DNA of 64,000 bases from Streptomyces sp. TG1A-60. Lineage in GTDB: Bacteria > Actinomycetota > Actinomycetes > Streptomycetales > Streptomycetaceae. A program made the translations under genes and the position numbers. The notes under the pieces are model-generated. The model did not search any database, was not told where the DNA came from, and saw only the letters and a program-made list of their open reading frames with translations. The DNA lies in assembly GCF_037201975.1 (NCBI RefSeq), contig NZ_CP147520.1, forward strand, positions 5,394,001-5,458,000, given 5' to 3'. Positions 9,074 to 17,017 of the stretch are shown here, in pieces. Positions within the stretch are counted from its first letter, which is position 1, and each line of letters begins with the position of its first letter.

Positions 9074-9463
9074 TCAGCAGAACACCCCGCACCGCAACAG
9101 CACATTCGAGTACGGCCGCGCCTCCCCGGTCCGTACGACCAGCCGCGCGCCCGCCGACAGCTCCTTCAGCCTCTCGTGGGAGACCAGTTCCAGCTCGGGG
9201 AAGCGGTCCTCCAGCAGAGCAGACGCCTCCGGATTCGCCTCGCGCACCTCGTACGCGGCGGTCGCGCCCTCGACCACGATCTCGTCGAGCAGCCCGTCCA
9301 GCACCTCCGCGAAGGACGGCACCCCGGCCCGGAAGGCGAGGTCGACCACGCGCGGCCCCCGCGGCACGGGCATGCCCGCGTCGCACACCAGCACCCCGTG
9401 CCCGTGCCCCAACTCGGCGACCGCGCCCGCGAGGTGACGGTCGAGTATCCCGGCACGCTTCAC
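9074..9463 (-). CDS. rbsD: D-ribose pyranase
   Basis: A 129-residue RbsD, which interconverts beta-pyranose and beta-furanose ribose before phosphorylation by RbsK. The N-terminus KRAGILDRHLAGAVAELGHG carries the family's conserved His in the ILDRH motif. The middle GVLVCDAGMPVPRGPRVVDL and the C-terminal tyrosine region (RPYSNVLLRCGVFC) are typical, and the length matches the family. Start GTG 9463 overlaps the expected rbsK stop by 4 nt (GTGA), as in a coupled operon. No ribose ABC transporter genes are visible in this window. Confidence 0.92.
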   Translation of the reverse strand: MKRAGILDRHLAGAVAELGHGHGVLVCDAGMPVPRGPRVVDLAFRAGVPSFAEVLDGLLDEIVVEGATAAYEVREANPEASALLEDRFPELELVSHERLKELSAGARLVVRTGEARPYSNVLLRCGVFC

Positions 9464-10412
9464 TCGGGCCCCCCTCGCGAGGGCTCGGCCGCCTCGTCCC
9501 CGGGACGGAACGGCACGGTGCGGCGACCTCGTCGGCGGTCGGGAAGGACACCTGCGCCCCGGCCTTCGTGACGGCGACGGCCCCCACCCGGGCCGCGTAC
9601 CCGGCCGCCTCGGCCAACCCCGCGCCCGCGCCCAGCTTCCACGCCAGCGCCGCGGTGAACGCGTCCCCGGCCCCCGTGGTGTCCACGGCGTCCACCTTCA
9701 CCGCCGGCACCCGCACACCGCCCTCGGCGGTCGCGACCAGCGCCCCCTCCGCGCCCAGCGTGACGACCACGGAACACGGCCCGAGCGCCAGCAGCGCCCG
9801 CGCCCAGTCCTCCGGCGACCCCGCCAGCTCACCCCCGACGATGACCTTCGCCTCGTGCTCGTTCACGATCAGCGGATCACAGGCGGCCAGCACCTCCACC
9901 GGCAGCTCCCGCGGCGGCGACGGGTTCAGCACGAAGCGGACGCCCTCCGGGAGCCGCCGCACGACCTCCACCACCGTCTCCAACGGGATCTCCAACTGCG
10001 CCGAGACCACCCGCGAGGCCCGCAGCAGCGCGTCCGCCGACCGCACGTCCCGCGGCGTGAGCTTCCCGTTGGCGCCGGGCGACACCACGATGCTGTTGTC
10101 GCCCGACGGGTCCACCGTGATCAACGCGACCCCGGTGGGCGCCCCGCCGACCAGCACGCCCGCCGTGTCGACGCCCGCCACGCGCTGCGAGTCGAGCAGC
10201 AGCCGCCCGTTCCCGTCGTCGCCGACCCGCGCCAGCAGCGCCGTACGGGCCCCGAGCCGGGCCGCCGCCACCGCCTGGTTGGCACCCTTGCCGCCCGGAT
10301 GCACGGCCAGGTCGGAGCCGAGCACGGTCTCGCCGGCCCCCGGCCGGCGCTCGACGCCGATGACCAGATCGGCGTTGGCCGACCCCACCACCAGCAGGTC
10401 GTAGTCGTACAT
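9460..10412 (-). CDS. rbsK: Ribokinase (C-terminal frame break)
   Basis: A PfkB-family sugar kinase converting ribose to ribose 5-phosphate. ATG 10412 follows GGGAG. The substrate motif GGKGANQAVAAA lies near residue 40 and the catalytic DTTGAGDAFTAAL near 250, so the kinase core is intact. After SFPTADEVAA the frame has no stop; as written it would run through rbsD to 8835 (525 residues against a usual ~300). One extra C near 9515-9525 (GCCGCACC to GCCGCCACC) would restore a natural end, PFRPGDEAAEPSRGGPE, stopping at 9460 with a GTGA overlap onto rbsD. I annotate that restored end. Confidence 0.85.
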
Positions 10413-10475
10413 GAAGCATCTCCCTGTCTGCGCGGGTGGACTGGAGCCGCACGGCGCCCGGTCGCGCCGACGGGC

Positions 10476-10565
10476 GGAAGGACCGAAGCACACGGAAGGA
10501 CCGAAGCACACGGAAGGACCGAAGCACACGGAAGGACCGAAGCGCCCGGAAGGACCGAGGCGGCC
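10476..10565. repeat. 18-bp tandem repeat, five units
   Basis: Five consecutive 18-bp units based on GGAAGGACCGAAGCACAC occupy the rbsK-regulator intergenic region. Units 1-3 are identical (10476, 10494, 10512); unit 4 (10530) and unit 5 (10548) diverge. A sixth partial copy begins at 10566. The repeat lies directly upstream of the rbsK start, so it would be part of the rbsK leader. Confidence 0.9.
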
Positions 10566-10644
10566 GGAAGGTTCGCCCCTCCCGGCCATCGCATGGGGAA
10601 CGTCTGCCGTATGCCTTCGACGCGCGGCAACTCGTCCGGGTCGC

Positions 10645-11661
10645 TCACGACGTACTCCTGTTCGTTGCGGGGGACTCGCCGCACGAGTGGCGTACGACGA
10701 GACGGGCGGGGAGGGTGACGGACCTGGGGGTGCGCCCCTCGACGCGGTCGACGAGCGCGCGTACGGCGGCCCGCCCCAGCTCGCCCGTCGGCTGGGCGAC
10801 CGCGGTGACCGGTGGATCGGTGTGCACGAACCAGGGGATGTCGTCGAAGGCGGCGAGCCCGATGTCCTCGGGAACCCGCATCCCGCGCGCGCGGATGGCG
10901 TCCAGCGCGCCGAGCGCCATCAGGTTGTCGGCCGCGAACACGACCTCGGGCGGCTCGGGCAGGTCGAGGAACCCCTCGGTGACCCGCCGCCCGCTCTCGG
11001 CCTGGAAGTCGCCCTGCCCTGTGTACGCGTCCGGCAGCGGCAGCCCGTGCTCGCCCAGGGCCTCCCTGAAGGCCTCGACACGCTCCTGCCCGGTCGTGGT
11101 GGCCGCCGGCCCCGCGATGATCGCCAGCCGCCGCCGCCCGAGCTCGTACAGATGAGCGACGAGATCCCGCACGGCCCCCCGCCCGTCCGCCCGCACCACC
11201 GGCACGTCGACCCCCGGGATCCACCGGTCCACGAACACCATCGGCGTGCCGGCCCGCGCGGCGTCCAGCATCAGCGGGGAGCCGCCGTCGGTGGGGGAGA
11301 CGAGGAGCCCGTCGATCCGCCGGTCCAGCAGGTTCCGTACGTGGTGGTCCTGCAGGTCCGGCCGCTCGTCGGCGTTCCCGATGATCACGCTGTACCCGAG
11401 CGCCCGCGCCTCCTCCTCCACCGACCGGGCCAGCTCCGTGAAGTAGGGGTTCATCACGTCGCTGATCACCAGCCCGAGGGTGTGGGTCTGGTCCGTACGC
11501 AGCGACCGGGCGACGGCGTTGGGCCGGTACCCCAGCGTCTCGACGGCGGCCAGCACACGCGCGCGTGCGTCCGCACTGACCGACGGATGGTCATTGAGGA
11601 CCCGCGACACCGTGGCGACCGAAACGCCCGCCTCGGCCGCGACGTCCTTGATGCCGGCCAT
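10645..11661 (-). CDS. LacI-family transcriptional regulator of the ribose genes (RbsR-like)
   Basis: A 338-residue LacI-family repressor. The helix-turn-helix is at residues 4-24 (IKDVAAEAGVSVATVSRVLN) with the hinge RPNAVARSLR. A periplasmic-binding-protein-like effector domain follows (GLVISDVMNPYFTELARSVE onward). Length and start (ATG 11661) are typical. It lies 233 bp upstream of rbsK on the same strand, so ribose control is the natural inference. Twin ATCGAT-centred palindromes lie just upstream of its own start, indicating autoregulation. Confidence 0.9.
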   Translation of the reverse strand: MAGIKDVAAEAGVSVATVSRVLNDHPSVSADARARVLAAVETLGYRPNAVARSLRTDQTHTLGLVISDVMNPYFTELARSVEEEARALGYSVIIGNADERPDLQDHHVRNLLDRRIDGLLVSPTDGGSPLMLDAARAGTPMVFVDRWIPGVDVPVVRADGRGAVRDLVAHLYELGRRRLAIIAGPAATTTGQERVEAFREALGEHGLPLPDAYTGQGDFQAESGRRVTEGFLDLPEPPEVVFAADNLMALGALDAIRARGMRVPEDIGLAAFDDIPWFVHTDPPVTAVAQPTGELGRAAVRALVDRVEGRTPRSVTLPARLVVRHSCGESPATNRSTS

Positions 11662-11708
11662 CGCCGCCCCACCTCCTCGTGGACTCGTGGAGCTCTCGTG
11701 GAACTCGT

Positions 11709-11720
11709 GGAATCGATTAC
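11709..11720. promoter_or_regulatory. LacI-type operator 1
   Basis: GGAATCGATTAC with the perfect palindrome AATCGATT and the central CG typical of LacI-family operators, 48 bp upstream of the regulator start. An identical copy lies 32 bp away. Confidence 0.7.
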
Positions 11721-11740
11721 ACCGCCGTGTGCGGAGGATT

Positions 11741-11752
11741 GGAATCGATTAC
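11741..11752. promoter_or_regulatory. LacI-type operator 2
   Basis: Second identical GGAATCGATTAC. The 32-bp spacing is about three helical turns, so repressor dimers would sit on the same DNA face. It lies between the regulator (minus) and the helicase gene (plus), so it could influence both. Confidence 0.7.
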
Positions 11753-11847
11753 AAGGAGGTAGATCAAGCCCCCGAGACCGGATTGTGACGGGGCGCCGCT
11801 CCTCCACCGTCCCCCGCCCTGTCAGCGGCACCCGGTAGCGTCGGATC

Positions 11848-14130
11848 ATGCCCAATCAGACGGGGACCGGCGAGCGCAACCTGGCCGTCCTGGAAGGCGT
11901 CCTGGAACGCATCACGTACGCCAACGAGGACAACGGCTACACGGTCGCGCGCGTGGACACCGGCCGGGGTGGCGGCGACCTCCTCACCGTCGTCGGCGCT
12001 CTGCTCGGCGCCCAGGTCGGCGAGTCCCTGCGCATGGAGGGCCGCTGGGGATCGCACCCGCAGTACGGCAAGCAGTTCACCGTCGAGAACTACACGACGG
12101 TCCTCCCGGCCACCGTCCAGGGCATCCGCCGCTACCTGGGATCGGGCCTGGTCAAGGGCATCGGCCCCATCTTCGCCGACCGCATCACCCAGCACTTCGG
12201 CCTGGACACCCTGCAGATCATCGAGGAGGAGCCCAAGCGGCTCATCGAGGTCCCCGGCCTCGGCCCCAAGCGCACCAAGAAGATCGCCGACGCCTGGGAG
12301 GAACAGAAGGCGATCAAGGAGGTCATGCTCTTCCTCCAGACCGTCGAGGTGTCCACGTCGATCGCGGTCCGCATCTACAAGAAGTACGGCGACGCCTCGA
12401 TCTCGGTGGTCAAGAACCAGCCGTACCGCCTCGCGTCCGACGTCTGGGGCATCGGCTTCCTCACCGCCGACAAGATCGCCCAGTCCGTCGGCATCCCCCA
12501 CGACAGCCCGGAACGCGTCAAGGCGGGCCTGCAGTACGCCCTTTCGCAGGCCACCGACCAGGGCAACTGCTACCTCCCGGAGGAGCGGCTGATCGCCGAC
12601 GCGGTCAAACTCCTCCAGGTCGACACGGGCCTGGTCATCGAGTGCCTGGCGGAACTGTCCGAGCCGGACGAGGACGGCGAGTCCGGCGTCGTACGGGAGA
12701 AGGTGCCCGGTGAGCACGGCGAGCCGGTCACCGCGATCTACCTGGTCCCCTTCCACCGCGCCGAACTCTCCCTCTCCGCCCAGCTGTTGCGCCTCCTGCG
12801 CACGGGCGAGGACCGCATGCCCGGCTTCCACGACGTGGCCTGGGACAAGGCGCTGGCCTGGCTGAGGGGGCGTACGGGCGCGGAGCTGGCCCCGGAGCAG
12901 GAGGAGGCGGTCCGGCTGGCGCTCACCGAGAAGGTGGCCGTCCTGACCGGCGGTCCGGGCTGCGGCAAGTCCTTCACGGTCCGCTCGATCGTCGAACTGG
13001 CCCGAGCCAAGAAGGCGAAGGTCGTGCTGGCCGCCCCCACCGGCCGCGCCGCCAAGCGACTCTCCGAGCTGACCGGCGCCGACGCCTCCACCGTCCACCG
13101 CCTGCTGGAGCTGAGGCCCGGCGGCGACGCGGCCTACGACAAGGACCGCCCCCTGGACGCCGACCTGGTGGTCGTCGACGAGGCCTCCATGCTGGACCTC
13201 CTGCTGGCCAACAAGCTGGTGAAGGCGGTGCCGCCGGGGGCGCACATCCTCTTCGTCGGAGACGTCGACCAGCTCCCCAGCGTCGGCGCGGGCGAGGTCC
13301 TGAGGGACCTGCTGGCCGACGGCAGCCCGATCCCGGCGGTCCGCCTCACCAAGGTCTTCCGCCAGGCCCAGCAGTCCGGCGTGGTGACCAACGCGCACCG
13401 GATCAACTCCGGGCACCACCCGGTCACCGACGGCATGAAGGACTTCTTCCTCTTCGTCGAGGACGACACGGAGGAGGCCGGACGGCTCACCGTGGATGTG
13501 GCGGCCCGTCGCATTCCGGCCAGGTTCGGGCTCGACCCGCGCCGGGACGTACAGGTACTGGCGCCCATGCACCGGGGCCCGGCCGGCGCGGGCAACCTCA
13601 ACGGGCTGCTCCAGCAGGCCATCACCCCCGCCCGCCCCGACCTGCCCGAGAGGCGCTTCGGCGGCCGGGTCTTCCGCGTCGGCGACAAGGTCACCCAGAT
13701 CCGCAACAATTACGAGAAGGGCGAGAACGGCGTCTTCAACGGCACCGTCGGCGTGGTCACCGCGCTCGACCCGGTCGACCAGCGGTTGACGGTCCTGACG
13801 GACGAGGACGAGGAGGTGGCGTACGAGTTCGACGAACTGGACGAGCTGGCGCACGCCTACGCGGTGACGATCCACCGGTCCCAGGGCAGCGAGTACCCGG
13901 CCGTGGTGGTCCCGGTCACGACGGGCGCGTGGATGATGCTCCAGCGCAACCTCCTCTACACGGCGGTGACCAGGGCGAAGAAGCTGGTCGTCCTCGTCGG
14001 CTCCCGCAAGGCGATAGGGCAGGCGGTGCGGACGGTCTCGGCGGGCCGGCGGTGCACGGCTCTCGACTTCCGGCTCGCGCCGCGGGCGGCGGTGAGGACC
14101 TCTCGTGAAGACGCGTCGCCCCGTGAGTGA
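11848..14130 (+). CDS. recD2: RecD2-like ATP-dependent DNA helicase
   Basis: A 760-residue superfamily 1B 5'-3' helicase not partnered with RecBC. The N-terminal half has an OB-like segment and helix-hairpin-helix motifs (GIGPIFADRI, VPGLGPKRTKKIADAW). Motif I LTGGPGCGKSFT is near residue 370, motif II VVDEASMLD near 443 and C-terminal motif VTIHRSQGSEYPAVVVPV, followed by LLYTAVTRAKKLVVLVG. These are the RecD2 landmarks and the length is normal. Start ATG 11848. Likely acts in DNA repair or replication-fork processing. Confidence 0.93.
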   Translation: MPNQTGTGERNLAVLEGVLERITYANEDNGYTVARVDTGRGGGDLLTVVGALLGAQVGESLRMEGRWGSHPQYGKQFTVENYTTVLPATVQGIRRYLGSGLVKGIGPIFADRITQHFGLDTLQIIEEEPKRLIEVPGLGPKRTKKIADAWEEQKAIKEVMLFLQTVEVSTSIAVRIYKKYGDASISVVKNQPYRLASDVWGIGFLTADKIAQSVGIPHDSPERVKAGLQYALSQATDQGNCYLPEERLIADAVKLLQVDTGLVIECLAELSEPDEDGESGVVREKVPGEHGEPVTAIYLVPFHRAELSLSAQLLRLLRTGEDRMPGFHDVAWDKALAWLRGRTGAELAPEQEEAVRLALTEKVAVLTGGPGCGKSFTVRSIVELARAKKAKVVLAAPTGRAAKRLSELTGADASTVHRLLELRPGGDAAYDKDRPLDADLVVVDEASMLDLLLANKLVKAVPPGAHILFVGDVDQLPSVGAGEVLRDLLADGSPIPAVRLTKVFRQAQQSGVVTNAHRINSGHHPVTDGMKDFFLFVEDDTEEAGRLTVDVAARRIPARFGLDPRRDVQVLAPMHRGPAGAGNLNGLLQQAITPARPDLPERRFGGRVFRVGDKVTQIRNNYEKGENGVFNGTVGVVTALDPVDQRLTVLTDEDEEVAYEFDELDELAHAYAVTIHRSQGSEYPAVVVPVTTGAWMMLQRNLLYTAVTRAKKLVVLVGSRKAIGQAVRTVSAGRRCTALDFRLAPRAAVRTSREDASPRE

Positions 14131-14134
14131 AATC

Positions 14135-14144
14135 TGATCGATCA
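14135..14144. promoter_or_regulatory. Palindrome TGATCGATCA between helicase and citrate synthase
   Basis: A perfect 10-bp palindrome just after the helicase stop, about 190 bp upstream of citrate synthase. It could be an operator or part of the promoter region; no regulator is identified. Confidence 0.25.
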
Positions 14145-14334
14145 AACGAGTCGTAAAGGTCACACAGCCCTTCCAGATGCCGGACGGAAGGGGCAGGATG
14201 AGCGGGTTGGCGGCACTCAGTGCCGCCGATAGGCCCGATGGTCGACCCCGAGTGCACTCTCCTGAGCCGATTGGGGGATGGTAGAGACAGTCAGGGCACC
14301 TCGAAGATGAGGCACTACGTCGGTGAGGGAAGAC

Positions 14335-15624
14335 GTGAGCGACAACTCTGTAGTACTGCGGTACGGCGACGGCGAGTACACCTACCCGGTGATCGACAGC
14401 ACCGTCGGCGACAAGGGCTTCGACATCGGCAAGCTCCGGTCCCAGACCGGTCTGGTCACCCTGGACAGCGGTTACGGCAACACCGCCGCCTATAAATCCG
14501 CCGTCACCTATCTCGACGGGGAGCAGGGCATCCTGCGCTACCGCGGCTACCCGATCGAGCAGCTGGCCGAGCGCTCCACCTTCCTTGAGGTGGCGTACCT
14601 GCTCATCAACGGCGAGCTTCCGACCGTCGACGAGCTCTCCACCTTCAGGAACGAGATCACACAGCACACCCTGCTGCACGAGGACGTCAAGAACTTCTAC
14701 CGGGGCTTCCCCCGTGACGCCCACCCGATGGCGATGCTGTCCTCCGTGGTCAGCGCCCTGTCGACGTTCTACCAGGACAGCCACAACCCGTTCGACGAGC
14801 GGCAGCGCAACCTCTCCACGATCCGCCTGCTCGCCAAGCTGCCGACCATCGCGGCGTACGCGTACAAGAAGTCGATCGGTCACCCGTTCGTCTACCCGCG
14901 CAACGACCTCGGCTACGTCGAGAACTTCCTGCGCATGACCTTCTCGGTCCCGGCCCAGGAGTACGACCTCGACCCGGTCGTCGTCTCCGCGCTCGACAAG
15001 CTGCTGATCCTGCACGCGGACCACGAGCAGAACTGTTCGACCTCCACGGTCCGCCTGGTCGGCTCCTCGCAGGCGAACATGTTCGCCTCGATCTCCGCCG
15101 GTATCTCCGCGCTCTGGGGCCCGCTGCACGGCGGCGCCAACCAGTCCGTGCTGGAGATGCTGGAGGGCATCCGCGACGCCGGCGGCGACGTCGACTCCTT
15201 CATCCGCAAGGTGAAGAACAAGGAGGAGGGCGTCCGTCTGATGGGCTTCGGCCACCGGGTCTACAAGAACTTCGACCCGCGCGCCAAGATCATCAAGGCC
15301 GCCGCGCACGACGTCCTGTCGGCCCTCGGCAAGTCCGACGAGCTGCTGGACATCGCGCTGAAGCTGGAGGAGCACGCGCTCTCCGACGACTACTTCGTCT
15401 CGCGCAGCCTCTACCCGAACGTGGACTTCTACACGGGTCTGATCTACCGCGCCATGGGCTTCCCGACCGAGATGTTCACGGTCCTCTTCGCCCTCGGCCG
15501 CCTGCCGGGCTGGATCGCCCAGTGGCACGAGATGATCAAGGAGCCGGGTTCCCGGATCGGCCGGCCGCGCCAGATCTACACCGGTGTGGTCGAGCGCGAC
15601 TTCGTCCCGGTCGAGTCCCGCTGA
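14335..15624 (+). CDS. gltA: Citrate synthase (type II)
   Basis: A 429-residue citrate synthase that condenses oxaloacetate and acetyl-CoA to start the TCA cycle. Visible landmarks include ILRYRGYPIEQLAE, the active-site segment ILHADHEQNCSTSTVR and GPLHGGANQSVLEML. MGFGHRVYKNFDPRA and the C-terminal GRPRQIYTG follow. I chose GTG 14335 (SDNSVVLRYGDGEY) because GAGGGA lies four bases upstream and the sequence closely resembles Streptomyces citrate synthases from that point. An in-frame GTG at 14323 would add four residues. It is monocistronic, followed by a strong hairpin. Confidence 0.96.
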   Translation: MSDNSVVLRYGDGEYTYPVIDSTVGDKGFDIGKLRSQTGLVTLDSGYGNTAAYKSAVTYLDGEQGILRYRGYPIEQLAERSTFLEVAYLLINGELPTVDELSTFRNEITQHTLLHEDVKNFYRGFPRDAHPMAMLSSVVSALSTFYQDSHNPFDERQRNLSTIRLLAKLPTIAAYAYKKSIGHPFVYPRNDLGYVENFLRMTFSVPAQEYDLDPVVVSALDKLLILHADHEQNCSTSTVRLVGSSQANMFASISAGISALWGPLHGGANQSVLEMLEGIRDAGGDVDSFIRKVKNKEEGVRLMGFGHRVYKNFDPRAKIIKAAAHDVLSALGKSDELLDIALKLEEHALSDDYFVSRSLYPNVDFYTGLIYRAMGFPTEMFTVLFALGRLPGWIAQWHEMIKEPGSRIGRPRQIYTGVVERDFVPVESR

Positions 15625-15636
15625 CCTGCAGCCAAG

Positions 15637-15668
15637 GGGCCCGTACGGAGAGCCGTCCGTACGGGCCC
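15637..15668 (+). terminator. Terminator of citrate synthase
   Basis: A 13-bp perfect stem GGGCCCGTACGGA/TCCGTACGGGCCC with a 6-nt loop, starting 13 bp after the gltA stop. It has no T-run, which is common in Streptomyces. Confidence 0.8.
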
Positions 15669-15728
15669 ACTGCTTGCTGCACCGCAGAAGAGGGCGTCGC
15701 CCTACGACGAGTGAGCCGGAGAGGCGCG

Positions 15729-15795
15729 CCGGTGTCGGGACGGCGAACGCGCGGAGGCCCCGAAGGGTCGAGCACGTTCGCCGTCCCGACACCGG
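15729..15795. repeat. 21-bp perfect inverted repeat
   Basis: Arms at 15729-15749 and 15775-15795 (beginning CCGGTGTCGGGACGGCGAAC) are perfect complements around a 25-nt spacer. The stem is longer than a normal terminator and lies 60 bp beyond the gltA terminator, with no gene adjacent on either strand that I can support. Confidence 0.8.
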
Positions 15796-15837
15796 CTTCT
15801 GCGCCCCGTAGGCGGACCGAGCCCCGAAAAACTGAGA

Positions 15838-15924
15838 GAAGGCGCCCTGCGTCGCTGGTCCCCCCACGGGCCGGCGAGCAGGGCGCCTTCCCATGTCCCG
15901 GTGCGGATTCCCCCACGGGATCCG
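15838..15924 (+). ncRNA. Possible structured RNA: two hairpins with matching C-rich loops
   Basis: Hairpin A has a 13-bp stem (15838-15850 with 15878-15890). A 7-bp inner stem TCGCTGG/CCGGCGA with one G-U pair continues it, ending in loop TCCCCCCACGGG. Hairpin B (15904-15924) has stem CGGAT/ATCCG and loop TCCCCCACGGG. Two neighbouring hairpins showing almost the same cytosine-rich loop recall the actinobacterial 6C RNA, which is defined by C-runs in two loops. I cannot test that match. Transcription is not shown; the plus strand is chosen because the loops are C-rich there. Confidence 0.3.
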
Positions 15925-16352
15925 GCCGGGCGTCTGGTGGCCAGCGCCTGAATCGCTGAGCTGAACGAGTGGAACTCGTCCTTGGTGTGTGCGGTCTGCC
16001 GGGACGCGTACGTACGGGAGGGCCGCTCAAAGCTCCCCGGTGCACGTGCCCCGGCAACGCAGTTCCGGGAACGTCCCCCAAGACATCCCCAGATGCCAGT
16101 CACGCCCCCCAAGACGCTTCTGACATCGCCAACTTAGACTCACCAACCCCTTCGATGGTTACGCTCACATCACTGTGATCTGCGTCTCTTGCCATATGTC
16201 CTGAAGTTGCGCAAGAGGCCCGAAACGGTGATCGAGGTCCCAGCGTAAGGATGATGCGCGAGCCTTGTGAAGAGCTTATGTGAGGCTGCTTCCGGACTCT
16301 AGGGGGACTTTGCCCCACGGTCAGGAGAAAGTCCCGAGTCGCAAGCTGTTCG
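15925..16352. other. Gene-less stretch
   Basis: No supportable gene on either strand. Base composition drops toward lower GC from about 16100. A hairpin GGGACTTT/AAAGTCCC (16304-16311 with 16328-16335), flanked by GACTC/GAGTC, lies at the right end near the P-type ATPase remnant. Confidence 0.5.
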
Positions 16353-16916
16353 TTACCACGAAAACGGACGAAAAGGCCATTGCGGTCCCGCGGTCATCGG
16401 GTTGAGCGGGCCGGCGGCGGCGCCGCCATGTTGTACCCGACGGCCCGGGCCGGATTTCCCCTGATCGTGGCCAGGGTCCGTCGCGACAGCCGGACGACGT
16501 CGGTGGCCACCCGCAGGTCCCCGCAGGCGAGCGTCAGGTCGCCGGCCTCGACCGCCGCGCGGCGGAGCCGGACACGGCCGACATGGGGCTCGCCATGGGC
16601 ACGGGGGCGGACGCCGTCGTTGACCCCGTCCCCGACCGTCGCGACCGTACGGCCCTCGCCCGGGAGCCGGCGGACGATGTCGACCCTGTCCCGCGGCGGC
16701 ACCTCGGCGATCGCGTGCTCGCAGGAGATGCCGACCGCCCCGCCGCGGCGACGGACCGCGCCCCCGCTCGTTGTCGCCCGTCAGCGGCACCGGCGTGAGC
16801 CCCGGCGCCCGCAGCCGCCGTACGGCTTCGGCGCTGGTCTCCCTGGTCGCGTCGGCGACCGTGACGAAACCCGGTGCCAGGCCGTCGCGTGTGACCATGA
16901 CGGCCGTGTGGCCCAC
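16353..16916 (-). pseudogene. Remnant of a heavy-metal (copper-type) P-type ATPase
   Basis: Fragments of the C-terminal part of a CopA-like cation-transporting ATPase in different frames. One frame reads VADATRETSAEAVRRLRAPG then LTGDNER. Another reads VPPRDRVDIVRRLPGEGRTV, VGDGVND and later EAGDLTLACGDLRVATDVVR and LATIRGNPARAVGYN. The ending LNPMTAG is in the first frame again. At least two frame changes separate them. The segment that should follow GDGVND (family pattern D-x-GLAMGTGAD) is instead found on the opposite strand at 16580-16618. The N-terminal membrane and phosphorylation-site regions are absent. Not functional. Confidence 0.85.
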
Positions 16917-16925
16917 TCGGACGAG

Positions 16926-16946
16926 CTATACCTCATAGGGGTATAG
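16926..16946. promoter_or_regulatory. CsoR-like copper operator, probably orphaned
   Basis: CTATACC-7-GGTATAG, a 7-bp inverted repeat with the ATACC...GGGGTAT look of CsoR copper-repressor sites, lies immediately upstream of the P-type ATPase remnant. No csoR gene is in the window. Confidence 0.5.
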
Positions 16947-17017
16947 ATCCAAGAGAGGTTGACGGGGCGGCGGGTGCCGGGGATCACGTGGTGGCTCCCC
17001 AGGGAGGCCGGGGGCGG

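Noticed and set aside
8835..9459. C-terminal extension of ribokinase as a real domain
   Set aside because: It overlaps rbsD in another frame, is low-complexity Arg/Gly/Ala sequence, and a one-base repair gives a normal end.
10430..10600. 18-bp repeat as a coding repeat
   Set aside because: Frames are open on both strands through it, but neither joins a gene: it lies between the regulator stop and the ribokinase start with its own ribosome site.
11764..15894. Long minus-strand open frame spanning recD2 and gltA
   Set aside because: Antisense to two well-defined genes, no recognisable domain and biased composition; high-GC DNA often leaves the opposite strand open.
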